Position numbers and translations under genes: made by a program. The notes under the pieces were generated by a model that saw only the letters and a program-made list of their open reading frames with translations, was not told where the DNA came from and did not search any database. Shown here in pieces: positions 7,073 to 13,902 of a stretch of 14,745 nucleotides of DNA; position 1 is the first letter of the stretch; every line of letters begins with the position of its first letter. Location: contig CAADVA010000141.1 of the NCBI GenBank assembly GCA_900752345.1, positions 1-14,745 of the forward strand, in the 5' to 3' direction. The stretch comes from an uncultured Collinsella sp. (GTDB lineage Bacteria > Actinomycetota > Coriobacteriia > Coriobacteriales > Coriobacteriaceae).

Positions 7073-7516
7073 ATGGCAAAAGAGGGAAAGAAGCCGATCG
7101 GCAAGATCGTTTTGGGCGTCATCGTGGTGCTCGTTGTTGCCGGCGTCGTGGGTTCTATGGGCGGTAACTCGTCTGATTCGTCTACGGGTGATGCAGCAAA
7201 GCCTGCCGAACAGACCCAGCAAGTCGAGGAGAAAAAAGAGGCACAAGAACCCTATACGGTTTCGGATGAGGCCGGGGATACGTCTAATCAGTTCGCGTAT
7301 AAGATCACTGGCACGTTGACCAATAATACGGATAAAGAGCAAAGCTACATTCAGATTGAGTATGTTCTGTATGACGCAGACGGCAATCAGGTGGGAACGG
7401 CTCTTGCGAACACCAACCATCTCAAAGCGGGCGGCACCTGGAAGTTCGAAGCGATGAGCACGGTATCTCCCGACCAGGTTGCCAGCTGGGAACGTTCTGA
7501 CGTGAGCGGTTTTTAA
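7073..7516 (+). CDS. Membrane-anchored FxLYD-domain protein
   Basis: 147 aa. A short positively charged N-terminus (KEGKK) is followed by one hydrophobic segment (residues 11-28), then a Ser/Gly/Glu-rich linker (30-60) and a C-terminal beta-sandwich-type domain. That domain carries the motif IEYVLYDADGNQVGTA (95-110), matching the FxLYD family of small extracytoplasmic domains, and a TNHLKAGGTWKFEA strand. The likely topology is N-in with the domain outside. There is no lipobox cysteine, so it is probably a membrane-anchored protein and not a lipoprotein. GGAAGGA lies 6 bases before the ATG. Downstream, an HTH gene begins 48 bp later and may have its own promoter. FxLYD proteins have no agreed biochemical role; envelope function is inferred. 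Confidence 0.85.
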   Translation: MAKEGKKPIGKIVLGVIVVLVVAGVVGSMGGNSSDSSTGDAAKPAEQTQQVEEKKEAQEPYTVSDEAGDTSNQFAYKITGTLTNNTDKEQSYIQIEYVLYDADGNQVGTALANTNHLKAGGTWKFEAMSTVSPDQVASWERSDVSGF

Positions 7517-7541
7517 CTAGAATTAAAAACATGGTTACTAT
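7513..7541 (+). promoter_or_regulatory. Candidate promoter of the HTH gene
   Basis: TTAACT (7513-7518, overlapping the stop codon of the FxLYD gene) and TACTAT (7536-7541) have a 17-bp spacer. RNA would start near 7548, at the edge of a seven-G run (7549-7555) that leads into the GTGAGG ribosome site of the next gene. Confidence 0.45.
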
Positions 7542-7564
7542 GCGAGCTGGGGGGGTGAGGCCAT

Positions 7565-7987
7565 ATGCCCGATAAGAAGCTAACCGAAGAGTTGCTCAAC
7601 GAGCTGCTCGATGCTCCGAGTATCGAGGGCTATATCAAAGAGCACGACTTTACCGCCCCGTCGCTTTCGGGGTATCTGAAACAGCTTTTGGAAGAAAAGG
7701 GGCTGGAGCGTTCGCGCGTGGTGCGTATGGCCGACCTCAACGAGACGTTTGGCTATCAGATCTTTACCGGTGCGCGGCATCCGAGCCGCAATAAGGTGCT
7801 GCAGATTGCCTTTGCCATGGCGCTGACGCTCAAGGAGACCAACCGCGCCTTGACGGCGGCGGGCGTCAATGTCCTCAACTGCAAGGACCGCCGTGACGCC
7901 ATCATCATTTTCTGTATCGATCGTGGCTGCAGCCTGCAAAAGGTGAACGAGGAGCTGTATCGCTTTGGTGAAGAGACGGTGAGCTAA
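7565..7987 (+). CDS. Small HTH (XRE-like) DNA-binding protein
   Basis: 140 aa, all helical by eye, with no membrane segment or signal. Residues about 37-90 (LKQLLEEKGLERSRVVRMADLNETFGYQIFTG... then KVLQIAFAMALTLKETNRAL) follow the lambda-repressor/XRE pattern of an HTH with a late hydrophobic helix. The C-terminal half (CKDRRDAIIIFCIDRGCSL... NEELYRFGEE) resembles the tail seen in small helix-turn-helix proteins near actinobacterial kinase genes. The start ATG at 7565 has GGTGAGG five to six bases upstream. It sits between the FxLYD protein and a Ser/Thr kinase and may be co-regulated with the kinase or be its target, which is inference. The DNA-binding assignment is fairly sure, the role is not. 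Confidence 0.75.
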   Translation: MPDKKLTEELLNELLDAPSIEGYIKEHDFTAPSLSGYLKQLLEEKGLERSRVVRMADLNETFGYQIFTGARHPSRNKVLQIAFAMALTLKETNRALTAAGVNVLNCKDRRDAIIIFCIDRGCSLQKVNEELYRFGEETVS

Positions 7988-8032
7988 CAGCTAGCTGCCG
8001 GCGGAAGCGGTGTTCACGATATTTAGAACGTG

Positions 8033-8066
8033 CAGGGCACGGGCGTCATGGGGCGTCCGTGCCCTG
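8033..8066 (+). terminator. Hairpin after the HTH gene
   Basis: CAGGGCACGG (8033-8042) and CCGTGCCCTG (8057-8066) are a perfect 10-bp stem with a 14-base loop. The tail TGTTATTAT is only partly T-rich, and it doubles as the promoter of the kinase gene. Confidence 0.5.
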
Positions 8067-8083
8067 TGTTATTATGGACGCTA
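8067..8083 (+). promoter_or_regulatory. Extended -10 promoter of the kinase gene
   Basis: TGT directly before TATTAT (8070-8075) makes an extended -10 element. The seven bases GGACGCT follow it and then ATG at 8083, so RNA would start on the A of the start codon. No -35 match and no ribosome site are seen. Confidence 0.5.
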
Positions 8084-9455
8084 TGGATACTCAGAGCCCA
8101 ACATATTCCGATGATGAGCTGACTGCTGCGCTCGCCGGACACCTGGCGTCACTTGAGCGTGATGACAGTTATCGCGTAGACCGTGTGCTCAAGCACTCCG
8201 ACGTCGAGACGACCGAGCTCGTGTACTTTGAGGGCTCCGGCGGAGGATCTCTTGGCCCCTTTGTTCGCAAGCGCATCGACGCGTCGGCCCAGATTGGCGG
8301 GGCGTATGAACGCCTGTTTGCGGCCCAGCATGCTGGGCGACGTTACGAGCACTTGCCTCGGATTGTCGATTGCCGCCGCGTGGGCGACGAGCTTTGCGTG
8401 GTCATGGAATACATCGAAGGCGAAACGCTCGGGGCCCTGGTGGGGCGTTTGGGTGCGATGCCCGATTATGCTTGTGAGCTGTTTGGCGCCCTTTGTGATG
8501 CAGTTGCGGAGCTCCATGCCGGCTTTGCGTCGGCGGGGGAGATGGCCGCTCCGGTGATCCATCGCGACCTAAAGCCCTCGAATATCATCGTGTCGGGCGC
8601 AAACTATACGCCCGATACAGGCATGACGTTTTCATCGCTGGTGATTATCGATTTGGGAATCGCTCGCGTGTGGCGCGAGGGAGCCGATGCCGATACCGTT
8701 AAGTTTGGCACGCGTCCCTATGCGCCGCCCGAGCAGTATGGTTTTGGCCAGACGAGCGTGCGCAGCGATGTCTATGCGCTCGGTGCCCTGCTGTTCTTTT
8801 GTCTGACGGGGCCGATCCCAAGCCAGGTCGGAACATACGCGAGCAATGCGAGGCACGTGACGTCCCCGCCTCGCTTGCCGATGTTATTTGCATGGCGATG
8901 GCGCTCGATCCGGACAAGCGCTTTGCAAGCGCGAAGGCGCTAGGGCACGCTGCACGCGCATCGTATGCGTCGTCCGCGCCGAATGCTGCTTCCTTTCAAG
9001 AGCCTCCGGAGCGGCGAGCCGTGTGCCCTGCGCCCGTGCTCCCCACGGATCAGTCTCAGGGTGGATTGCCGTTGGTGCCTGAGCGCCCGAATTTACTCTC
9101 CCGCATTCCCGACACCGTTGGGCGCATTTGGAACGCATTCGTCTATCTTTCGCTACTTGTTTTCTTTGCCGGAAGCCATTTTGCCGTTTTTCATCCTACG
9201 GGCGCCAACCAAAACTACCCGATGTGGTTTCTCGCGATTGAGTATTTTATCTTCGTCGACGGTCTCGTAGTGCTCATCCATTTTGTGATGCTCGACAAAC
9301 GCCGCCTTCGCCGGCGGTTTGAGCTACTCGATAGATACCGCGGTAAAAAGCTTGCAAAGCTCTGGCTCAAGGCTATGGGTGTGCTCTTGTTGGCAATGAT
9401 TATCATTGTTGCCATTGCAAACGCGACTGGCGTCGTCGATACCTCCGTCGCGTAA
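8083..9455 (+). pseudogene. Ser/Thr protein kinase with C-terminal membrane helices, frameshifted
   Basis: Hanks-type kinase read in two frames. The first frame (8083-8943, 286 aa) holds Lys63 (FVRKRI), the hinge VMEYIEGETL, catalytic HRDLKPSN (160-167), DLG (190-192), GTRPYAPPEQYG and SDVYALGALLFFCLTG, then turns to nonsense. The missing lobe, DVPASLADVICMAMALDPDKRFAS, is in the frame covering about 8799-9455, which goes on to three hydrophobic helices near the C-terminus. One extra G in the GGGG at 8808-8811 would join them as CLTG-ADPKPGRN, giving 457 aa. The glycine loop is degenerate. ATG at 8083 is favoured; ATG 8074 and GTG 8059 are alternatives. Either the gene is inactive or phase-variable, or the base is a sequencing error. 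Substrate unknown. Confidence 0.82.
8808..8811 (+). other. Frameshift point in a G tract
   Basis: Four G residues. Before them the reading frame encodes kinase subdomain IX (LFFCLTG); after them kinase subdomain XI is one frame back. A five-G tract restores a continuous kinase. Confidence 0.75.
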
Positions 9456-9463
9456 AAGAAAAA

Positions 9464-9484
9464 GGGCCCCAATTGGGGCCCTTT
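9464..9484 (-). terminator. Strong bidirectional terminator
   Basis: GGGCCCC and GGGGCCC arms around AATT form a 7-bp all-GC stem. Read on the minus strand it is followed by TTTTTCTTTT, a strong terminator for the hydrolase gene ending at 9495. On the plus strand only TTT follows, a weaker stop for the kinase gene. Confidence 0.85.
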
Positions 9485-9494
9485 GACGTTGATC

Positions 9495-10628
9495 TTAGAT
9501 GCGGTTCATCTGGGTTGCAACCTTGTTGTACCAGTCCTGCCACGTGGGCGGGCAGTACTTTTTGGCGCCTGCCGGGGTAAGCGTGGAGCCATAGTTGGCG
9601 CCCAGGTAGGCAACGTGGGCAGAGACGCCCTCGCTCCAGCTACCAAAGCTCCGCCAGCCGCCGCCGCGGGCGCTCCAGCCCCAGGCGTTATAGGAGCCGG
9701 CACAATAGAGGCCCTTGCTGCTCTCGATGCAGGCGATGGCGGGAGACCAGCGAGGGTCAACACCGGTGTTCCAGGCTGCCACGGCAAAGTTGTAACCCTG
9801 GCCTGCCATGGGGGAGCCGGCGAGGTAGTTGTCGATGCGACTCGTCCACTCGTTGATAAACGAGTCGTAATCGGAGTTGCCGGTATTGGAGTTGTTCACC
9901 GTGGTGTCGATAGTGGTGTTGGCGTTATTGGCCTGGCTGTTGGAGTTGTTGCCGCTCACGCCCTCGCCCGAGAGCTTCTCGGCGGCAGCGGCCTTGTCGG
10001 CCTCGAGCTTGGCCAGCTCGGCGGCATTCTCCTGCTCGGCCTTTGCCTGGGCTTCGCTGCGAAGCTGCTGGGCCTGTGCCAGTGCGTCCTCGGCGGTTTT
10101 CTGCTCGGTCTCGAGTTGGGACTTGGCCTGCTCGAGCTCGGTCTTGTTCTGCTCGAGTTCGGTCTGCATCTTGTTGAGCTCTTCGATCTCGTCGACGCTC
10201 GAGCTCGTGATCTGGTTGGTGTACTTGCAGGTGGTGATGAACTCGCCCAGGCTCTGCGCGTTGACCAGGAAGCTCACGATGGGGTTGGTGCCCTTCTGGT
10301 ACTTATACAGATCGCGCATGGCGGAGCTCGCCTTGGCCTGTTGATCGGGAAGTTCGGCTTCGATCTTCTCGATGCTTGCCTCGTTAGTGTCGATTTGCTT
10401 CTGCAGATCCTCGAGCTTGGTGCGGGCTTCGTTGTAGGCACTCGTAGCGGTTTCGATTTTCTGCTGGGCAGCGGAAAGCTGATCCTGCGTTGCCTGCGAG
10501 GCGGCATAGGCTGCGACGGGGGAGAGCATCGGCGCGGCCGTCAGTGTAACGGCAAGCGCGGCGCTCGTGATGATACGAGCCGGCTTCGACGCGATGAGCG
10601 CTGCGGTGCGATGGTTCGAATGCTGCAT
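9495..10628 (-). CDS. Secreted PcsB-type coiled-coil peptidoglycan hydrolase, lysozyme-like
   Basis: 377 aa, exported. The signal peptide is at 1-42: positive start, hydrophobic core ARIITSAALAVTLTAAP, cleavage near AYA-AS. Residues about 45-215 are a long coiled coil. Its MRDLYKYQKGTNPIVSFL and SLGEFI stretch matches the PcsB-type coil domain that controls wall hydrolases through FtsX-like partners. An Asn/Ser/Thr-rich linker (222-252) leads to a C-terminal domain (about 255-377) of lysozyme/SLT type, with SPAIACIESSKG giving a candidate catalytic Glu302 and W-rich GWSARGGGWRSFGSW. ATG at 10628 has AGAGGG upstream; a TTG at 10643 would be a longer form. A strong terminator lies just beyond the stop. 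The role, cell-wall cleavage at division or growth, is inferred from the family. Confidence 0.83.
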   Translation of the reverse strand: MQHSNHRTAALIASKPARIITSAALAVTLTAAPMLSPVAAYAASQATQDQLSAAQQKIETATSAYNEARTKLEDLQKQIDTNEASIEKIEAELPDQQAKASSAMRDLYKYQKGTNPIVSFLVNAQSLGEFITTCKYTNQITSSSVDEIEELNKMQTELEQNKTELEQAKSQLETEQKTAEDALAQAQQLRSEAQAKAEQENAAELAKLEADKAAAAEKLSGEGVSGNNSNSQANNANTTIDTTVNNSNTGNSDYDSFINEWTSRIDNYLAGSPMAGQGYNFAVAAWNTGVDPRWSPAIACIESSKGLYCAGSYNAWGWSARGGGWRSFGSWSEGVSAHVAYLGANYGSTLTPAGAKKYCPPTWQDWYNKVATQMNRI

Positions 10629-10670
10629 CCAGTCCCTCTGCAATCAATCGTAGGTTATAGTTCGAAAGGT

Positions 10671-10676
10671 ATTCTA
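10671..10676 (-). promoter_or_regulatory. Candidate -10 of the hydrolase gene
   Basis: TAGAAT on the minus strand would start RNA near 10664, about 36 bases before the ATG. No good -35 lies 16-18 bp upstream; the dyads start there, which suggests an activator-dependent promoter. Confidence 0.35.
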
Positions 10677-10690
10677 CTACTGCTTTCGAC

Positions 10691-10751
10691 CTCAACTTGA
10701 ACCTTAAAGGTTCTAAAGGGTCAAGTTGAACTTGAGGTTTTGGTCTTGACC
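10691..10751. repeat. Overlapping dyads, MerR-like operator cluster
   Basis: GAACCTT and AAGGTTC around one A (10699-10713); TCAAGTT and AACTTGA around one G (10721-10735); CAACTTGA (10693-10700) pairs with TCAAGTTG (10721-10728); GGTC and GACC around TT (10742-10751). The half-sites resemble those of MerR/SoxR-type operators (CCTCAAGTT), but the spacing is one base longer than SoxR's. Confidence 0.55.
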
Positions 10752-10856
10752 TGCAGTTATAGTGAATTGTTAAGAAACCATAGAGTTCAACTTTAACGTT
10801 ACGGAACCCTGCGGGCTCGATCATAAGCGCCTGCTTGCCATAGATATGGTGGAACT

Positions 10857-10886
10857 TTGGGAAGCGGCAGTTTGGCACGCTAGAAT
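10857..10886 (+). promoter_or_regulatory. Candidate promoter of the D-Asp ligase-like gene
   Basis: TTGGGA (10857-10862) and TAGAAT (10881-10886) with an 18-bp spacer match 4/6 and 5/6 of consensus. RNA would start near 10893, giving about 50 bases of leader with a ribosome site AGGAAG before ATG 10943. Confidence 0.45.
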
Positions 10887-10942
10887 AAACCAGTTGCATA
10901 AAGACCGCCCATCGTACGGGCAGTTGATGATAGGAAGTTTCC

Positions 10943-12199
10943 ATGGCATTGCAGTTTACAGAGCGCGAGTTTATACCCGTGCTGCTCGGCGGCGATATCA
11001 ACGCCTATTCGGTGGCGCGCGCCTTCTACGAGGAGTATCAGGTCAAGAGCCTGGTCTTTGGCAAGTATCAGACGGGTCCTGCATACCGCAGCCAGATTAT
11101 CGACTATACGCCCAATGTGGATATCGACACTATGCCGGTCATGATCGAGACCGTCAACGGCATTGCACAGGCCAATCCCGATAAGAAGATTATCCTCATG
11201 GGCTGCGGCGATAACTACGTCGCGCTTGCCGCACAGGCTCAGGATGCCGGCCAGCTTGCCTCCAACGTCATCGCGCCCTATGCGCCCTACAGTATGCTCG
11301 AGCAGTGCCAGAAGAAGGAGATCTTCTACGAGCTGTGTGAGAAGCACGGTGTACCCTATCCGCACACGTTTACCTTTACCATGGCGATGCTCAACGCCCA
11401 GGGCGAGGCTTCCGCCGAGGTGCTCGACCAGATCGACTTTCCCTTCCCGATGATTCTGAAGCCCTCTGACGGCATCATGTGGTGGGAGCACGAGTTCGAG
11501 GGCCAGAAGAAGGCCTACGAGATTGCCGATCGCGCCGAGCTGGAGCAGGTCATTCGCGATGTGTACGCCAGTGGCTACACCGATGACCTCATCTTGCAGG
11601 ACCGCGTGCCCGGCAACGACGAGTACATGCGCGTGCTTACCAGTTATTCCGACCGCAACGGCAAGGTTCGCATGATGTGCCTGGGTCACGTGCTGCTCGA
11701 GGAGCATCAGCCCCATGGTGTCGGCAACCACGCCTGCATCATCACCGAGCCCAACGACGAGCTCATGGGTGGCGTGCGCAAGCTGCTTGAGGACCTTAAG
11801 TTCACGGGCTTCTCCAACTTCGACGTCAAGTACGACCAACGCGATGGTTCGTTTAAGTTCTTCGACTTCAACACGCGTCAGGGCCGCAGTAACTACTACG
11901 TCACCAACAGCGGCTTTAACGTTGCTAAATACGTGGTGGATGAGTACGTCTATAACCGTCCGTTTGAGCCGGAATTTGTGACGGCGCAGGACGAGGCGCT
12001 GTGGATGGTTGTCCCCATGGGCGTCGTTGACAAGTATGTCAAGGACCCCGAGCTGCGTGCGAAGGCGCATCGTCTGGCCAAGGAGGGCAAGGCTGCCGAT
12101 CCTTCGTTTATGAAGGGCGATTTTGTCTTTAACCGCTGGTTGCGCATGTGGCACACCAAGCTGCGTCACTTTAAGCTGTTCAAGACGTATTACAAGTAG
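10943..12199 (+). CDS. ATP-grasp ligase, probable D-aspartate ligase type
   Basis: 418 aa, cytosolic, carboxylate-amine ligase of the ATP-grasp fold. An N-terminal pre-ATP-grasp domain starts FIPVLLGGDINAYSVARAF. ATP-contact lysines are visible at QKKEIFYELCEKHGVPYP (near 125) and FPMILKPSD (Lys173). VPGNDEYMRVL (222-232) and the metal motif FKFFDFNTRQGRS (Asp308, Asn310) follow. The length equals that of D-aspartate ligases such as Aslfm of Enterococcus faecium, which add D-Asp to the lysine side chain of the peptidoglycan precursor. The aspartate racemase gene directly downstream would supply D-Asp, which makes that reading attractive. It is not proven: another amino acid or acceptor is possible. 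AGGAAG lies 7-8 bases before the ATG. Confidence 0.8.
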   Translation: MALQFTEREFIPVLLGGDINAYSVARAFYEEYQVKSLVFGKYQTGPAYRSQIIDYTPNVDIDTMPVMIETVNGIAQANPDKKIILMGCGDNYVALAAQAQDAGQLASNVIAPYAPYSMLEQCQKKEIFYELCEKHGVPYPHTFTFTMAMLNAQGEASAEVLDQIDFPFPMILKPSDGIMWWEHEFEGQKKAYEIADRAELEQVIRDVYASGYTDDLILQDRVPGNDEYMRVLTSYSDRNGKVRMMCLGHVLLEEHQPHGVGNHACIITEPNDELMGGVRKLLEDLKFTGFSNFDVKYDQRDGSFKFFDFNTRQGRSNYYVTNSGFNVAKYVVDEYVYNRPFEPEFVTAQDEALWMVVPMGVVDKYVKDPELRAKAHRLAKEGKAADPSFMKGDFVFNRWLRMWHTKLRHFKLFKTYYK

Positions 12200-12208
12200 A
12201 TGAGCGCG

Positions 12209-12238
12209 GCGCCCGCCCGGTTTGCATCGGACGGGCGC
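12209..12238 (+). repeat. Intercistronic GC hairpin without T-run
   Basis: GCGCCCG (12209-12215) and CGGGCGC (12232-12238) form a 7-bp stem after the ligase stop. Without a T tract, read-through into the racemase gene (45 bp later) is likely. Confidence 0.35.
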
Positions 12239-12283
12239 GGGCATGATACGAGCAATTGCATGGGCGTCACCAAGGAGGCGGCG

Positions 12284-13030
12284 ATGGAAAAGCTGGGAGT
12301 TATCGGCGGCATGGGCGCTGAGGCCACGTCGTATTACTACGACCAGGTCGTGCGTCATACGGCTGCTGCCTATGATCAGGAGCATATCGACATGGTGGTG
12401 CTTTCCAAGTCGACCATGCCCGACCGTACGCTGGCCATCAAGACCGGCGAGCATGCCGAGCTGCTGGCGACCATGAAGGAGTGCGCACAGGCGCTCGAGA
12501 CACTGGGCTGCGCGCACATTGCCATTCCCTGCAACACATCGCACTACTTCTACGACCAGATTCAGTCGTTTACCAAGGTGCCGATTATCCACATGCCGCG
12601 TGAGTCGGTGCGCTATGCCCTGGCGGGCGCGGTGATGGGGGAGTGCGAGTTCGATCCCAACCTGAGCATGCCGTCCGAGCCGGTGCGCAAGATCGGCATC
12701 ATGGGCACTGACGGCACCGTGGGTGCAGGCGTCTATGGGCGCGAGTGCGAGGCCGCGGGCGTCGAGGTCGTCTATCCCAGCGAGAAGCGCCAGGCCGACG
12801 TGATGTCGCTGATTTATGATGACGTGAAGGCCGGACGCGAGCCCGATATGGACAAGTTTGACCGCGTGATGTGGGAGTTCGCCCGCAGCGGCTGCGACCG
12901 CGTCATTCTGGCCTGCACCGAGCTCTCGGTGCTGCAAAAGTACCGGGAGATGCCCGAGATTACCCTTGACGCCATGGACGTCCTGGTGCGCGAATCCATC
13001 ATCCGCAGCGGCGCCCCCTACCGCCTGTAG
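12284..13030 (+). CDS. Aspartate/glutamate racemase
   Basis: 248 aa, cytosolic, cofactor-independent racemase family. Both catalytic cysteines are in place: Cys83 in AIPCNTSHYFYD and Cys211 in LACTELSVL. The N-terminus KLGVIGGMG and the middle GIMGTDGTVGAGVY (138-151) are family signatures, and TMPDRT (44-49) resembles the aspartate racemases more than glutamate racemase MurI. ATG at 12284 has a perfect AAGGAGG 6 bases upstream; an ATG at 12200, right after the ligase stop codon, would add 28 residues with no homology and no ribosome site. It lies 84 bp after the ATP-grasp ligase and probably makes the D-Asp that ligase would use. It might also act on another acidic amino acid. Confidence 0.88.
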   Translation: MEKLGVIGGMGAEATSYYYDQVVRHTAAAYDQEHIDMVVLSKSTMPDRTLAIKTGEHAELLATMKECAQALETLGCAHIAIPCNTSHYFYDQIQSFTKVPIIHMPRESVRYALAGAVMGECEFDPNLSMPSEPVRKIGIMGTDGTVGAGVYGRECEAAGVEVVYPSEKRQADVMSLIYDDVKAGREPDMDKFDRVMWEFARSGCDRVILACTELSVLQKYREMPEITLDAMDVLVRESIIRSGAPYRL

Positions 13031-13037
13031 CCCTCGA

Positions 13038-13071
13038 CCTGCCAAAAAAGGGACAGGTTTATTTTGGTAGG
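13038..13071. repeat. REP-like imperfect hairpin
   Basis: CCTGCCAAAA (13038-13047) pairs with TTTTGGTAGG (13062-13071) with one G-T pair, around a 14-base loop that holds GGGACAGG; TTTTAT follows. It can act as a weak terminator. The GGGACAGG core recalls repeats linked to REP-associated transposases, from memory only. No second copy is in the window. Confidence 0.4.
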
Positions 13072-13092
13072 TTTTATCTGGGAAAACAGTAA

Positions 13093-13127
13093 GGCCTCGG
13101 CTCGTTTGATGCGAGCCGGGGCCTTTT
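13093..13127 (+). terminator. Strong terminator after the racemase gene
   Basis: A 12-bp stem (13093-13104 with 13112-13123, one G-T pair) with a 7-base loop is followed by TTTTGCATTT. It also lies 28-63 bases after the convergent EcfT stop; in that direction the T tract is weaker, so it may serve both. Confidence 0.88.
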
Positions 13128-13155
13128 GCATTTGTCGGTTGCCGGGGGCGATGGG

Positions 13156-13902
13156 TTAAAACAGGAAGCCGAGGACGATGAGGGCAATGCTGACAATAAG
13201 TATGGCAATGTCCAGGCCCTTGATGGGGTAGCGCTTGTACGAGCTCGCGCGCGTGCGCAGGTAGAAGCCGCGCTGCTCGGCTGCCAGGGCCGTGGCATCG
13301 GTTTTACCCACGCTCGAGATCAGTAGCGGCACGCACAGCGGCAGCATGAGCTTGAGCTTCTTGATGGGGTTCTTGGTGTCATACTCGATGCCGCGTGCGG
13401 TCTGCGCCTCCATGATGGCGTTCATCTCCTGGCCAAACACTGGCACAAAGCGCAGCGCCGTGGTAAAGGTGAAGGCGTAACGATACGGAACGTGCAGCAC
13501 CTCGACGCAGGCGTTGGCAAGGTCGTTGAGCTTGGTCACCATGAGCATCAGAATAAGCGGTAGCGCCACGCCCAGCAGACGCAGACAGGCCTTTGTTCCG
13601 GTGATGAGGCCTTCATCGGTGACAAAGCTCCACACCACGTTGCCATCGCGCATAAAAGCCAGCTGCAGCACCAGCATGATGAGCGCGAGTGGAATCAGTA
13701 GCTTGAGCAGAGCGAGCAGGCGGTCGACGACGCCGGCGTAGGCTCCCAGCGCGAGCGTGAGTGCCAGAAAGCCCAGCAGTGCCACATAGGTGTCGGACAA
13801 GAAAATGCCGATGATGATGGCGGCGGCGAGGCCCAGTTTGATGACGGGGTTCAGGCGGTGTAGCAGCGTGTCGCCCGGCATGTAGTCGATGACGTTAACC
13901 AC
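13156..13902 (-). CDS. ecfT: ECF transporter transmembrane subunit EcfT
   Basis: 248 aa, about five to six membrane segments (roughly 20-36, 40-57, 66-83, 106-123 and 230-247). EcfT is the membrane coupling subunit of energy-coupling-factor (ECF) vitamin/metal importers. The two coupling helices that touch the ATPases carry AQTARGIE (167-173) and AAEQRGFY (207-214), the Arg-Gly motifs of the family. It begins at GTG 13902 with GAGGAG about ten bases upstream, inside the end of the ATPase gene; the GTG overlaps the ATPase stop by eight bases (GTGGTTAA), so the two are translationally coupled. No substrate-binding S subunit is seen, so the solute is unknown. Confidence 0.9.
   Translation of the reverse strand: MVNVIDYMPGDTLLHRLNPVIKLGLAAAIIIGIFLSDTYVALLGFLALTLALGAYAGVVDRLLALLKLLIPLALIMLVLQLAFMRDGNVVWSFVTDEGLITGTKACLRLLGVALPLILMLMVTKLNDLANACVEVLHVPYRYAFTFTTALRFVPVFGQEMNAIMEAQTARGIEYDTKNPIKKLKLMLPLCVPLLISSVGKTDATALAAEQRGFYLRTRASSYKRYPIKGLDIAILIVSIALIVLGFLF

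Larger units (their letters stand above)
10629..10942. promoter_or_regulatory. 314-bp divergent regulatory region with dyad cluster
   Basis: This holds no gene. It separates the minus-strand hydrolase from the plus-strand ligase. It contains overlapping dyads at 10689-10751, a candidate -10 (TAGAAT, minus strand, 10671-10676) for the hydrolase, and a candidate promoter at 10857-10886 for the ligase. The sequence is noticeably AT-richer than the flanking genes. Confidence 0.6.

Noticed and set aside
8803..8815. Programmed -1 ribosomal frameshift in the kinase gene
   Set aside because: ACGGGGCC is not a canonical slippery heptamer and no strong downstream pseudoknot was apparent; a one-base deletion or error is simpler. 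Kept only as an option.
9483..10700. 405-codon plus-strand frame over the hydrolase gene
   Set aside because: Low-complexity Gly/Leu/Val product antisense to the coiled-coil gene with a clear signal peptide; a codon-bias shadow.
10746..10774. TTGACC as -35 of a plus-strand promoter for the ligase
   Set aside because: At 17-18 bp only GTTAAG/TTAAGA is available, a poor -10; the downstream pair at 10857-10886 is better.
12200..12283. Upstream ATG for the racemase
   Set aside because: It follows the ligase stop directly, has no ribosome site, and adds 28 residues without homology; ATG 12284 has AAGGAGG.
10880..13045. Very long open frame on the minus strand over the ligase and racemase genes
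   Set aside because: It is antisense to two clear enzymes with motifs and ribosome sites; its protein has no recognisable domain and the frame is open because of GC-rich codon bias.
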